Below, in pieces: positions 50,359 through 58,126 of a DNA stretch of 64,000 nucleotides. Every line of letters begins with the position of its first letter. The stretch's first letter is position 1. Made by a program: the position numbers and the translations under genes. Origin of the DNA: an uncultured Pseudomonadales bacterium (GTDB lineage Bacteria; Pseudomonadota; Gammaproteobacteria; Pseudomonadales; Azotimanducaceae); contig OY282455.1 of NCBI GenBank assembly GCA_958296195.1, positions 3,100,001-3,164,000 of the forward strand, read 5' to 3'. Below the pieces are notes generated by a model. It was given only the letters and a program-made list of their open reading frames with translations, was not told where the DNA came from and searched no databases.

Positions 50359-51063
50359 CTAGACGCCCTGCCGCACCAGCAAGCCACGAATCTTGCCGAT
50401 GGCTCGGCTGGGATTCAGGCCTTTGGGGCAAACGTTGACGCAGTTCATGATGCCCCGGCAGCGAAAGACGCTGTAGGGGTCGTCAAGCTCCCCCAAGCGC
50501 TCCGCGGTGGCAGTATCCCGGCTGTCGGCGAGGAAGCGATAGGCTTGCAGCAGTCCGGCCGGGCCGATGAACTTGTCCGGATTCCACCAAAACGAAGGGC
50601 AGGCGGTGGAGCAGCAGGCACACAGGATGCACTCGTAGAGGCCGTCGAGCTTGGCGCGCTCTTCGGGGGACTGCAGGCGCTCCCCGGCCGGCGGCGGCTT
50701 GTCGTTGATTAGGTAGGGCCGCACCTTTTCAAATTGCGCAAAGAACTGGTCCATATCGACCACTAAGTCCCGAATCACGGGCAGGCCAGGGAGGGGGCGC
50801 AGGACCAGCTTGCCGCGCTTCGCCACGGCCGAGACCGGAGTGATGCAGGCCAGCCCGTTTTTGCCGTTCATGTTGACGCCATCGGAGCCGCAAACGCCCT
50901 CCCGGCAGGAGCGGCGATAGGATAGGGAGGGGTCTTGCTCCTTCAAGCGCTCCAGCACGTCAAGCACCATGAGGTCTCGGCCCTTGGGCAACTCCAGGGC
51001 CATGTCGCGCATTTGCGGCGCTTCGTCCACATCCGGGTTGTAGCGATAAATGCTGACCTGCAT
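50359..51063 (-). CDS. sdhB: Succinate dehydrogenase iron-sulfur subunit SdhB
   Basis: The 234-residue subunit has three clusters: a [2Fe-2S] motif (SCREGVCGSDG), a [4Fe-4S] motif (CILCACCSTACPSF) and a [3Fe-4S] motif with its closing Cys (CRGIMNCVNVCPKG). It passes electrons from SdhA FAD to quinone at SdhCD. The ATG overlaps the sdhA stop by one base. Confidence 0.97.
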   Translation of the reverse strand: MQVSIYRYNPDVDEAPQMRDMALELPKGRDLMVLDVLERLKEQDPSLSYRRSCREGVCGSDGVNMNGKNGLACITPVSAVAKRGKLVLRPLPGLPVIRDLVVDMDQFFAQFEKVRPYLINDKPPPAGERLQSPEERAKLDGLYECILCACCSTACPSFWWNPDKFIGPAGLLQAYRFLADSRDTATAERLGELDDPYSVFRCRGIMNCVNVCPKGLNPSRAIGKIRGLLVRQGV

Positions 51064-52835
51064 CAGTATTTCCTCTCCTGCGGCTCAAAGGCCGGCATGG
51101 TGGAAGGCTGAAAATTCACCGCCCGCTTCCCCACCTGTTGGTCGGCGGGAAAATACAAGGAATGGCATAGCCAGTTGTCGTCGTCGCGTTCTCGGCAGTC
51201 CTCCCGAGCGTGGGCGCCGCGGCTTTCCCGGCGCGCCTCGGCGGCCACAGCAGTGGCGTAGGCGACGGCGAACAGGTTGTCCAGTTCCAGAGCCTCCAAG
51301 CGGGCGGTGTTGAAAACCGCGCTCTTGTCCGGCAGATGGGCGCGTTCGATGCGCTCGCCCAACTCCTTGAGTTGGTCGATTCCCTTGCGCATGGGGATTT
51401 CGGTGCGGAACACGCCAAAGCTCGCCTGCATGACGCCTTGCAGCTCCTTCTTGAGCGCCGCAACGCTGTCTCCGGAGGTGGAGGCGTTCCAGCGCTCCAG
51501 CCGAGCGCGAGCGGCCTCCAGGTCGGACTCGCTGGCCTCCCGCCGGACCGCACCTTGGCGTACGGCCTGCTCGATGTGCAGGCCGGCGGCGCGCCCGAAC
51601 ACCACCAAGTCCAGCAGGGAGTTGCCGCCAAGGCGATTGGCCCCATGCACGGAGACGCAGGCGACTTCACCGACGGCGTAGAAGCCCTCCACCAGCCGGT
51701 CGTTGCCGGCTTCGTCCTGGGTCAGGGCCTGACCGCTGGCTTGGGTGGGCACACCGCCCATCATGTAGTGGCAGGTCGGCACCACCGGGATGGGTTCGCG
51801 CACCGGATCCGCATGGGCGAAGGTGCGAGCCAACTCCAGGATGCCCGGCAACCGGCTGTTCAGCACGTCCTCGCCGAGGTGGTCGAGCTTCAACTGCACA
51901 TGGTCGCCCTGCTCCCCGCAGCCGCGGCCCTCCAGAATCTCGATGACCATGGAGCGGGCCACCACGTCCCGCCCCGCCAAGTCCTTGGCGGTGGGCGCGT
52001 AGCGCTCCATGAAGCGCTCGCCGTCCTTGTTGATGAGGTAGCCGCCCTCCCCTCGGCAGCCCTCCGTGACCAGCACGCCGGCCCCGGCGATGCCGGTGGG
52101 ATGGAACTGCCACATCTCGATGTCCTGCACCGGCAGGCCGGCCCGCAGCGCCATGCCCACGCCGTCCCCGGTGTTCATCAGGGCGTTGGTGGTGCTGGCG
52201 TAGATGCGCCCGGCGCCGCCAGTGGCGAACACCACGGCCTTCGCCGCCACATGCACCACATCGCCGGTTTCGATCTCGATGGCGATGACGCCGACCACGG
52301 CGCCATCCTGGTTCTTCACCAAGTCCACGGCGAACCACTCGTTCAGGAAGACGGCGCCGCTCTTGACGTTGGCTTGGTACAGCGTGTGCAGCAGGGCGTG
52401 GCCGGTGCGGTCGGCGGCGGCGCAGGTGCGGGCCGCTTGGCCGCCCTTGCCGAAGTTCTTCGACTGGCCGCCGAAGGGCCGTTGGTAAATGCGCCCGGAC
52501 TCGGTGCGGGAGAACGGCAAGCCCATGTGCTCCAGCTCGAACACGGCTTGGGGACCTTCCTTGCACATGTACTCGATGGCGTCCTGATCGCCGATGTAGT
52601 CAGACCCCTTGACGGTGTCGTACATGTGCCAGCGCCAATCGTCGTCCGGGTCCTCGCTGCCGATGGCGCAAGTGATGCCGCCCTGGGCGGACACCGTGTG
52701 CGAGCGGGTTGGAAACACCTTGGAGATCACCGCAGTTTTCAGCCCGGACTGGGCCAGTTGCAGCGAGGCCCTCATGCCGGCGCCGCCGCCGCCGACGATG
52801 ACGCCGTCAAACTCCATTTTCCGCAGGGAGGGCAT
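51063..52835 (-). CDS. sdhA: Succinate dehydrogenase flavoprotein subunit SdhA
   Basis: The 590-residue flavoprotein has [19 protein letters not shown] for FAD binding, covalent-FAD His in [11 protein letters not shown], the substrate region [22 protein letters not shown] and catalytic Arg in [10 protein letters not shown]-type segment (here [14 protein letters not shown]). The frame is open upstream through sdhD; ATG 52835 lies seven bases after the sdhD stop and gives the E. coli-like length. A start at 52817 (MEFDGV) is also possible. Confidence 0.96.
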   Translation of the reverse strand: MPSLRKMEFDGVIVGGGGAGMRASLQLAQSGLKTAVISKVFPTRSHTVSAQGGITCAIGSEDPDDDWRWHMYDTVKGSDYIGDQDAIEYMCKEGPQAVFELEHMGLPFSRTESGRIYQRPFGGQSKNFGKGGQAARTCAAADRTGHALLHTLYQANVKSGAVFLNEWFAVDLVKNQDGAVVGVIAIEIETGDVVHVAAKAVVFATGGAGRIYASTTNALMNTGDGVGMALRAGLPVQDIEMWQFHPTGIAGAGVLVTEGCRGEGGYLINKDGERFMERYAPTAKDLAGRDVVARSMVIEILEGRGCGEQGDHVQLKLDHLGEDVLNSRLPGILELARTFAHADPVREPIPVVPTCHYMMGGVPTQASGQALTQDEAGNDRLVEGFYAVGEVACVSVHGANRLGGNSLLDLVVFGRAAGLHIEQAVRQGAVRREASESDLEAARARLERWNASTSGDSVAALKKELQGVMQASFGVFRTEIPMRKGIDQLKELGERIERAHLPDKSAVFNTARLEALELDNLFAVAYATAVAAEARRESRGAHAREDCRERDDDNWLCHSLYFPADQQVGKRAVNFQPSTMPAFEPQERKY

Positions 52836-52842
52836 GGCGGCC

Positions 52843-53214
52843 CTAGGACCCCACCAACCAGAAAAGGCGGATGCCCCACCAAGCGTAAACAAACAAAACC
52901 AGCCCGCAAACGGCCTGATAGACCATGCGCAAGGCGGACGCCCAAGCGCCAAAGTAGTGCGGCCTGAGGTAGTCCGTCCCTACGGTCCACAGGCCGATCC
53001 AACCGTGGGCGGCGGTGGACAGAACGGCCAGAATGCTGAACGCCTGCATGGAGGGTGCCCCGAAGAACGCAGTCAAAGACCCGTGATCGATGCTGTGGTT
53101 GACGAGAAAGAAGCCGAGCAGGCACAGGGCGTAGAGGGTGAGCACCACCGCGCTGAGGCGCTGGATCAGGAAGTCTGAAAGCCCGCTGCGCGACAGCGAG
53201 GTGGCTTGGGTCAC
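52843..53214 (-). CDS. sdhD: Succinate dehydrogenase membrane anchor subunit SdhD
   Basis: Membrane anchor of about 123 residues with three helices (about 22-42, 55-80 and 95-118). [21 protein letters not shown] and [17 protein letters not shown], with a heme- or quinone-region His and Asp-Tyr, are typical. The start is GTG 53214, overlapping the sdhC TGA (GTGA); the long open frame upstream is a shadow of sdhC and beyond. Confidence 0.92.
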   Translation of the reverse strand: MTQATSLSRSGLSDFLIQRLSAVVLTLYALCLLGFFLVNHSIDHGSLTAFFGAPSMQAFSILAVLSTAAHGWIGLWTVGTDYLRPHYFGAWASALRMVYQAVCGLVLFVYAWWGIRLFWLVGS

Positions 53215-53588
53215 CACAGCCAAGCCCCCAACAGGGCAACGCCGAGCGCCGTCAAGGCGAACACCGCCCAGGAGGCTCTGCGGGCGGCGGCCATGCTGTC
53301 CCCAATGTGCAGGTCGAGCAGCAGGTGCTTGACGCCGGCCAGCAGGTGGTAGGCGAGCATGGCCAGCACCCCAAGCAAAACCAGTTTCGGCAACGCCAGC
53401 GCCAACAGTGCCTGAGCCCGTGCGAACCCGGCCTCCGAGGACAGCGCCAAGTCCAGCAGATAGAGCAGGTAGGCGACGCCGAAAAACAGCAGAACGCCCG
53501 AAATGCGGTGGGCGATGGAGGCCATGGCCGTGACCGGCCAACTGAACTTGGCCGGCGAAAGCGACAAATTGACCGGGCGTTCGGGCAC
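53211..53588 (-). CDS. sdhC: Succinate dehydrogenase cytochrome b556 subunit SdhC
   Basis: The anchor of about 125 residues starts with ERPVNLSLSPAKFSWPVTAMASIAHRISG, the canonical SdhC N-terminus. It has three helices, with the heme-ligand His in the HLLLDLH region. GTG 53588 gives the usual length; the TTG at 53615 would add an unsupported nine residues. It is first gene of the sdh-suc(-htpG) operon. Confidence 0.93.
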   Translation of the reverse strand: MPERPVNLSLSPAKFSWPVTAMASIAHRISGVLLFFGVAYLLYLLDLALSSEAGFARAQALLALALPKLVLLGVLAMLAYHLLAGVKHLLLDLHIGDSMAAARRASWAVFALTALGVALLGAWLW

Positions 53589-53672
53589 TAGGCAAATTCC
53601 AAAAACCGTGCGCAATCAACCGAAAACGATCGAGCGCAACTGAATGCGCAGCCGCAAGCGGCAATGACGGCG

Positions 53673-53701
53673 ATTCTAGTGTGGGCGCGAAGATTTGCCA
53701 A
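53673..53701 (-). promoter_or_regulatory. Sigma70-type promoter of the sdh-suc operon
   Basis: The minus-strand -35 TTGGCA (53696-53701) and -10 TAGAAT (53673-53678) have an exact 17-bp spacer. Each hexamer matches consensus at five of six positions. It lies about 85 bp before the sdhC start, leaving a leader that could be regulated post-transcriptionally. It is divergent from the histidine phosphatase gene. Confidence 0.72.
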
Positions 53702-53752
53702 CAACCGCCGCCGCAACAGTTAGCATTCGCACTTTTGCGAAGGGAAACGCCC

Positions 53753-54478
53753 ATGTTCCAGCCACCCAACCGGCGGCGCATCTACTTGATGCGGCACGCC
53801 GAAGCCGCCTACCTCAATCAGGACGGCTCCGTCACCAGTGATGAACGCCAAGTGAGCCTAACGCCCTTGGGCCGGGAACAGGCGCGCAAGCAGGCCGCAG
53901 TGCTGGCCAGCATTCCCTTTGACCGCGCCATCTGCTCCAGCTTGCCGCGCACCCGGGAAACCGCCGCGCTGATTCTGGCCGGACGCGAGACGCCGGAACT
54001 GGAGGAGGCGCCGGAATTGGAGGAAGTGCGACCAAGCCGCGAGCTCGCGCCAGCTCAGGAGATCGAGGCGTGGCTGAAGCGAATCGCCAACCCTTGGGCC
54101 GAAGCGAACCAAGCGGACGCCCGCTTCCTAGGCGGCGAGCGGTTCGCCGATTTCGACGCCAGGGTGCGCCCCACCTTTGACCGCATCATCCAAGCCGACG
54201 ACTGGACCCATTTGCTGCTCGTGCTGCACGGCGCCGTCAATCGGTCCATCCTCAACCATGTGCTGAACCTGCCGTGGCAAGCCGACGTGAGCATTGAGCA
54301 GGACAACTGCTGCATCAACATCATTGACGTGGACAGAGGCGAAGACGACCAAATCGCCCGCTGCCTGCTGCGCACCGTCAATCTGACCGCCTACAACCTG
54401 AACAAGTCCGGCATGGTGCTAACCAACATGGAGCAGGCGGCCAAACAGGTGAGCGAGCTGCTCGGCGCCGCGGGCTAG
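53753..54478 (+). CDS. Histidine phosphatase superfamily protein (phosphoglycerate mutase-like)
   Basis: The protein of about 241 residues has the catalytic motif IYLMRHAEA, the LTPLGREQARKQA helix, SSLPRTRETAA and the second catalytic His in LLVLHGAVNRSIL. Branch-1 histidine phosphatases dephosphorylate small molecules or proteins; the substrate is not predictable here. A GluPro-rich insertion (ELEEAPELEEV) enlarges the cap. ATG 53753 has AAGGGA upstream; the frame extends further without homology. Confidence 0.83.
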   Translation: MFQPPNRRRIYLMRHAEAAYLNQDGSVTSDERQVSLTPLGREQARKQAAVLASIPFDRAICSSLPRTRETAALILAGRETPELEEAPELEEVRPSRELAPAQEIEAWLKRIANPWAEANQADARFLGGERFADFDARVRPTFDRIIQADDWTHLLLVLHGAVNRSILNHVLNLPWQADVSIEQDNCCINIIDVDRGEDDQIARCLLRTVNLTAYNLNKSGMVLTNMEQAAKQVSELLGAAG

Positions 54479-54567
54479 ACGGAAAGGCGGTGCGCAAGAC
54501 GTCCAGGCCGACAGTCCAGAAGTAGCTGAAACCCGCACAGCTCAGGTCTCGAAACCCTTGCAAGGCG

Positions 54568-55293
54568 TCAGCGAACACTACTGGGCAGGGTTTCCAGATG
54601 ATGGCCCACGAGAAAATTGAAAATGCTGCGGGCTTGTTGCTCCGTGGCCAAGTCCGCCTTCGCGAAGCGGGCGGCTGCGGCGGAAAGCGGGCGCGGCGCA
54701 CCCACCTTCAAGTGGGCTTCGGCGACGCGCTCCATCACCACGAACCAAGCCACCGCCTCCTTGATCGAGGCACCCACCGTGAGCAAGCCGTGGCTGCGTA
54801 GCACGACGCCTCGGCAGGCGCCTAGGGCTGCGGCGATGCGAGCGCCGCATTCGGCGCTTTGCACCTGCACCTCCTCGTCATCGAACAGCGCATGATCCTC
54901 GAAGAAGACGCAGGCTTCCTGAATGATCGGAGCAAAGAGCTTCCCTTCCGCGGAGAAAGGCGTCCCGTAAGGCGTGTGGGTGTGGGCAACGCTGATGATG
55001 TCCAGGCGGGCTGCGAGAATCGGCTGGTGAATGAAGTACCCCGGCCAGTTCACGCCCCCGTCGCCGGCCGCCAACTCGCCGTCCGGCCCGATCAGGACAA
55101 GATTGTCCGCCTTGGCTTGGGCGAACGGCGTATCGATGTTGAGCAGCCAGAAGCAATCCGTGCGCTCCGGATCCCTGGCGCTGATGTGGCCATCGCCAAG
55201 GTCGCCCCAGCCGAGCGCGGCGAAAATCCGGTAGCCAAGCGCCAACTCTTGTTTACGCACGGTGCGCAATTCCTCAATGGTCGATGCCGCCAT
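54568..55293 (-). CDS. Class II aldolase/adducin family protein
   Basis: The 241-residue protein has the aldolase II fold. GDLGDGHISARDPE, the zinc-binding HTHTPYG and the downstream RSHGLLTVG supply three His; a candidate catalytic acid lies in QEACVFFEDHALF. Relatives include fuculose- and ribulose-phosphate aldolases/epimerases as well as adducin-like proteins of unknown activity. The ATG has GGGGGAGG upstream. The 89-bp gap to the converging phosphatase gene shows nothing notable. Confidence 0.82.
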   Translation of the reverse strand: MAASTIEELRTVRKQELALGYRIFAALGWGDLGDGHISARDPERTDCFWLLNIDTPFAQAKADNLVLIGPDGELAAGDGGVNWPGYFIHQPILAARLDIISVAHTHTPYGTPFSAEGKLFAPIIQEACVFFEDHALFDDEEVQVQSAECGARIAAALGACRGVVLRSHGLLTVGASIKEAVAWFVVMERVAEAHLKVGAPRPLSAAAARFAKADLATEQQARSIFNFLVGHHLETLPSSVR

Positions 55294-55377
55294 AAGCCTC
55301 CCCCATCATTATCCGCGACTGCGGGTAGCGGCCGACACAAGCTCAGAAACAGATCCCGAGCCTTAGTGACAAGCTAA

Positions 55378-55443
55378 AGCCCCAGCCCCGGAACGGGCGC
55401 TGGGGCTCCAGCCCGTGAGAGGGCTTCAGTAACCCGAGCCCTC
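55378..55443. other. Double hairpin in a divergent intergenic region
   Basis: Two strong inverted repeats lie between the starts of the aldolase and VOC genes. The first is 9 bp plus a nested 4 bp, arms AGCCCCAGC (55378-55386) and GCTGGGGCT (55399-55407). The second is 7 bp, GAGGGCT (55419-55425) and AGCCCTC (55437-55443). No terminator is expected here because both genes point away. It could be a structured 5' leader, or a relic of an IS200/IS605-type end, which carry such subterminal hairpins. The rest of 55294-55570 is AT-richer with only a lone -10-like TATAGT at 55536. Confidence 0.55.
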
Positions 55444-55570
55444 GTCAGCAGATAAATGCACGATCACCTCCTTTGTTTCCGCCCAACACGAGGCCAATAG
55501 TGCGGCAATACGGAAACGTTTTCAATCTTCTTTGTTATAGTCGAAGTTTGGGAACGGCGTGGAGGCGGGC

Positions 55571-55924
55571 ATGCAGCTTCAGGGCATCCACCATGTGTCG
55601 ATCAACGTCAAGGACGTGGACGCCGCCTTGGGCTTCTATGTTGAACTGCTGGGCATGGAGTTGCTCGACCGCCCGAATTTTGGCTTTCCGGGCGCTTGGA
55701 TGCGGGCCGGCGAACAGGAAGTCCATCTGTTGGGGGCACACTCCGGCCCGCCGCTGAAGGAACAGCACTTTGCCTTCAAGGTGGCGGACGTCGACGAGGT
55801 CAAAGCGGCGCTGGAGGCCGCCGGGCGCTCCTGCTCGAAACCGCTGGAGATCGCCGGCGTCTGCCGCCAAGCCTTCACCCATGATCCCAGCGGCAACTTG
55901 GTGGAGTTCAACCAGCGGCTCTGA
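55571..55924 (+). CDS. VOC (glyoxalase/bleomycin resistance) family protein
   Basis: The 117-residue protein forms one vicinal-oxygen-chelate module pair. GIHHVSINVKDVDAALGFYVELLGMEL is the classical first beta-alpha-beta-beta unit with a metal-ligand His. HFAFKVADVDEVKAAL and TRDPSGNLVEF-like HDPSGNLVEFNQ carry the other ligands. The family includes glyoxalase I, dioxygenases and resistance proteins; this one cannot be assigned. ATG 55571 follows GGAGG; the GTG at 55559 is less likely. Confidence 0.85.
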   Translation: MQLQGIHHVSINVKDVDAALGFYVELLGMELLDRPNFGFPGAWMRAGEQEVHLLGAHSGPPLKEQHFAFKVADVDEVKAALEAAGRSCSKPLEIAGVCRQAFTHDPSGNLVEFNQRL

Positions 55925-56015
55925 CCATTACGCCCGCCTCGGGGTGTATAATGCCGTCCGCCGCAACGCCGGGGCAGCGGGCGGCAAACCTTCCACAACA
56001 TCAATGAGGATGAAG

Positions 56016-56339
56016 ATGCAGCAACGCCGTTCGTTTTTGAAGCACAGCGCCTTGGGCCTAGGCGCCCTACCTGTGGCGAATCTGCTGGGCAGCGCCGCTT
56101 GGGCCGCCGGAGAAGTCGAGCTCACGGAGGACGACCCCATGGCCGTGGCCTTGGGCTACAAGCATGTGGCGGAGGAAGGCGGCGACGCCGGCATTCCCCG
56201 CACAGAAAACTCGTTCTGCGACAACTGCGCCCAATACGTCGCCACTCAGGAAAGTTGGGGAACCTGCAACATCTTCCCCGGCAAGCTGGTGGCCGCCAAG
56301 GGCTGGTGCAACGTCTGGGTGCCGATACCCGCTTCCTAA
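56016..56339 (+). CDS. High-potential iron-sulfur protein (HiPIP)
   Basis: The 107-residue precursor has a Tat-type signal (RRSFLKHSALGLGAL, cleavage near AWAAG), so it is exported folded to the periplasm. Four cluster Cys (68, 71, 84, 98) lie in CDNC, GTCNIFPG and GWCNVW, the HiPIP pattern holding a [4Fe-4S] cluster. HiPIPs shuttle electrons from the bc1 complex to oxidases or reaction centres. ATG 56016 has GAGGA upstream; ATGs at 56004 and 56010 are also in frame. It converges with 12 bp spacing on the terminal-oxidase operon, which suggests it is the oxidase's electron donor. Confidence 0.92.
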   Translation: MQQRRSFLKHSALGLGALPVANLLGSAAWAAGEVELTEDDPMAVALGYKHVAEEGGDAGIPRTENSFCDNCAQYVATQESWGTCNIFPGKLVAAKGWCNVWVPIPAS

Positions 56340-56351
56340 AGGCTGTTCGCC

Positions 56352-56684
56352 CTAGGGGCTGTCAAACACCCAGTCGGTGAAGAACTCCAGGCGGGTGAGG
56401 AAGGTGTAGTCCGCCTCGCCCGCCATCAGGCCGACCAGCACGATGATCACCAAGGGCGGCACCAGAATGGCGTAGATCAGCGCCATCCGCTCCCACATCA
56501 TGTGCATGAAGATGGCCACGATCAGGCCGGCTTTCAGCATCATGAAGATGATGATGAGGGACCAGCGCAGATAGCCTTGGAACTGCATGTAATCGACCAT
56601 GTAGGAGGCCGCGCTGAGCACGAACAGCAGCCCCCAGATCCAGAAGTAGATGGAAATTGGATGTTGTTGGCCTTGGTCTGACAT
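56352..56684 (-). CDS. Cytochrome c oxidase subunit IV (prokaryotic type)
   Basis: The small 110-residue membrane protein has three helices (about 12-30, 42-62 and 68-88). The hydrophobic pattern with MVDYMQFQGYLRWSLIIIFMMLKAGLIVAIFMHMMWE is typical of bacterial COX4/CyoD-like subunits, including the conserved Lys in the second helix. It is last gene of the coxB-coxA-coxC1-coxC2-coxD order. It presumably stabilises the oxidase. Confidence 0.87.
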   Translation of the reverse strand: MSDQGQQHPISIYFWIWGLLFVLSAASYMVDYMQFQGYLRWSLIIIFMMLKAGLIVAIFMHMMWERMALIYAILVPPLVIIVLVGLMAGEADYTFLTRLEFFTDWVFDSP

Positions 56685-56702
56685 CTGGCGATTGCTCCAC
56701 CC

Positions 56703-57404
56703 TTACCAAAGATAGAAGAACGCGAAAATAAACACCCAGACGAGATCCACGAAGTGCCAGTACAGGCCCATCGTCTCGACGATCTCGTAGCGGTTCGGGC
56801 GCCCGGTCATGAAGCCGGGGGTCTCCTTGTCCAAGTCCCCGCGCCGCACCTTGATGGCGGTGATGATGAGGAACAGCACCCCGAAGGACACATGGGTGCC
56901 GTGGAAGCCGGTGATCATGAAGAAGGCGGCGCCGAATTGCGGCGCTCCCATCGGGTTGCCCCAGGGACGCACTCCCTCGTCGACGATGAGCTTGGTCCAT
57001 TCAAAAGCCTGCATGCCCACGAAGGCGGCACCGAAGAAGGCTGTCACCACCAGCAGCCAGAAGGTGGGCACTTTCTTCTTCTCATAGCCGAACTTCACCG
57101 CCATGGCCATGGTGCCGCTGCTGGTGATGAGCACGAAGGTCATGATGGCGATGAGAATCAGCGGAATGTGGTTACCGAACAGGGTTAGGGCGAACACCTC
57201 GCTGGAGTTGGGCCAAGGCGCCGTGGTGGACATGCGCACCGTCATGTAGGAGACCAGGAAGCAGGAGAAGATGAAGGTGTCGCTCAGCAGGAAGATCCAC
57301 ATCATCGCCTTGCCCCAGGGGACGTTCTTGAACGCCCGCTGGTCCGACGACCAATCCTCAACGATGCCCCTGATTCCCGGGGTTAGAGCTAGTGATTCCG
57401 CCAC
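56703..57404 (-). CDS. Cytochrome c oxidase subunit III (second copy in operon)
   Basis: COX3-family protein of 233 residues. WGKAMMWIFLLSDTFIFSCFL, SSGTMAMAVKFG, FVGMQAFEWTKLI, ITGFHGTHVSFGVLFL and the closing LYWHFVDLVWVFIFAFFYLW are the conserved helices with the family His and Glu residues. The start is GTG 57404 with AAGGA upstream. It is the more canonical of the two adjacent subunit III genes. Confidence 0.92.
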   Translation of the reverse strand: MAESLALTPGIRGIVEDWSSDQRAFKNVPWGKAMMWIFLLSDTFIFSCFLVSYMTVRMSTTAPWPNSSEVFALTLFGNHIPLILIAIMTFVLITSSGTMAMAVKFGYEKKKVPTFWLLVVTAFFGAAFVGMQAFEWTKLIVDEGVRPWGNPMGAPQFGAAFFMITGFHGTHVSFGVLFLIITAIKVRRGDLDKETPGFMTGRPNRYEIVETMGLYWHFVDLVWVFIFAFFYLW

Positions 57405-57467
57405 GTTGTTGGTTTCCTTATTGCCTTGTTTGCTTGAATCGGTGTTGGTTGGAGCAGCCGCCTGAAC

Positions 57468-58124
57468 TTAAGTCGAGAGCAACAAGCCGAACAGAATCAG
57501 CCAGACGACGAACAGAAAATGCCAATACACGGCGCAGAGCTCCACGCCCGTGCGGGCCTGCGCTGCGGCTTGTGCGCGAACGTAGCCGCCGGTCTTCATC
57601 AAGGCCACCAAGCCGCCGAGCAAGTGCAGCACATGCAGCCCGGTGAGGAGGTAGAAAAATGAATTGGCCGGATTGCCGGCCACCAAGTAGCCAGCCGCCG
57701 TCAACTGCCGCCAAGCGATCAGCTGCCCGATCATGAAGGCCAGGGCGCAGGCGGCGCCGACCGCCGTGCCGCGGCGCACCGCCGGCCAGTTCTCCCGCGC
57801 CGCCCCTCGCCAAGCCCATTGCAGGCCGACGCTGGCGGCGAACAGGACGGCCGTGTTCACCCAGAGCAGGGCCGGCTCCGGCAGGGGCCGCCAATCCGCC
57901 ACCTCCATGCGGATGGAGTAGGCGCTGATGAACAGCGCAAACAGGGAGGTGATGACGGCCAGCAAGACGCCTAGGGCCAACTTGGACGGCGGCAGGAAGC
58001 CCACCCCGGACTGGATGCCTTGCGGGGCGCTGGCCACCCAGGGCTTGACGTTGATGGTCTGGCGCACCAGCCACCAAACCACCACCCCCATCAGTAGGGC
58101 CAGGAAGATAAGCGCTGCGGTCAT
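57468..58124 (-). CDS. Cytochrome c oxidase subunit III-like protein (first copy, divergent)
   Basis: The 218-residue membrane protein has a COX3-like C-terminal half: NSFFYLLTGLHVLHLLGGLVAL and LCAVYWHFLFVVWLILFGLLL are the conserved fourth and fifth helices. The N-terminal part is divergent (VVWWLVRQTINVKPW, then PPSKLALGVLLAVITSLFAL). It lies directly after coxA, two bases from its stop. Having two subunit III homologues in one operon is unusual; the copy may be a heterologous second subunit or an assembly-type paralogue. Confidence 0.83.
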   Translation of the reverse strand: MTAALIFLALLMGVVVWWLVRQTINVKPWVASAPQGIQSGVGFLPPSKLALGVLLAVITSLFALFISAYSIRMEVADWRPLPEPALLWVNTAVLFAASVGLQWAWRGAARENWPAVRRGTAVGAACALAFMIGQLIAWRQLTAAGYLVAGNPANSFFYLLTGLHVLHLLGGLVALMKTGGYVRAQAAAQARTGVELCAVYWHFLFVVWLILFGLLLST

Positions 58125-58126
58125 GG

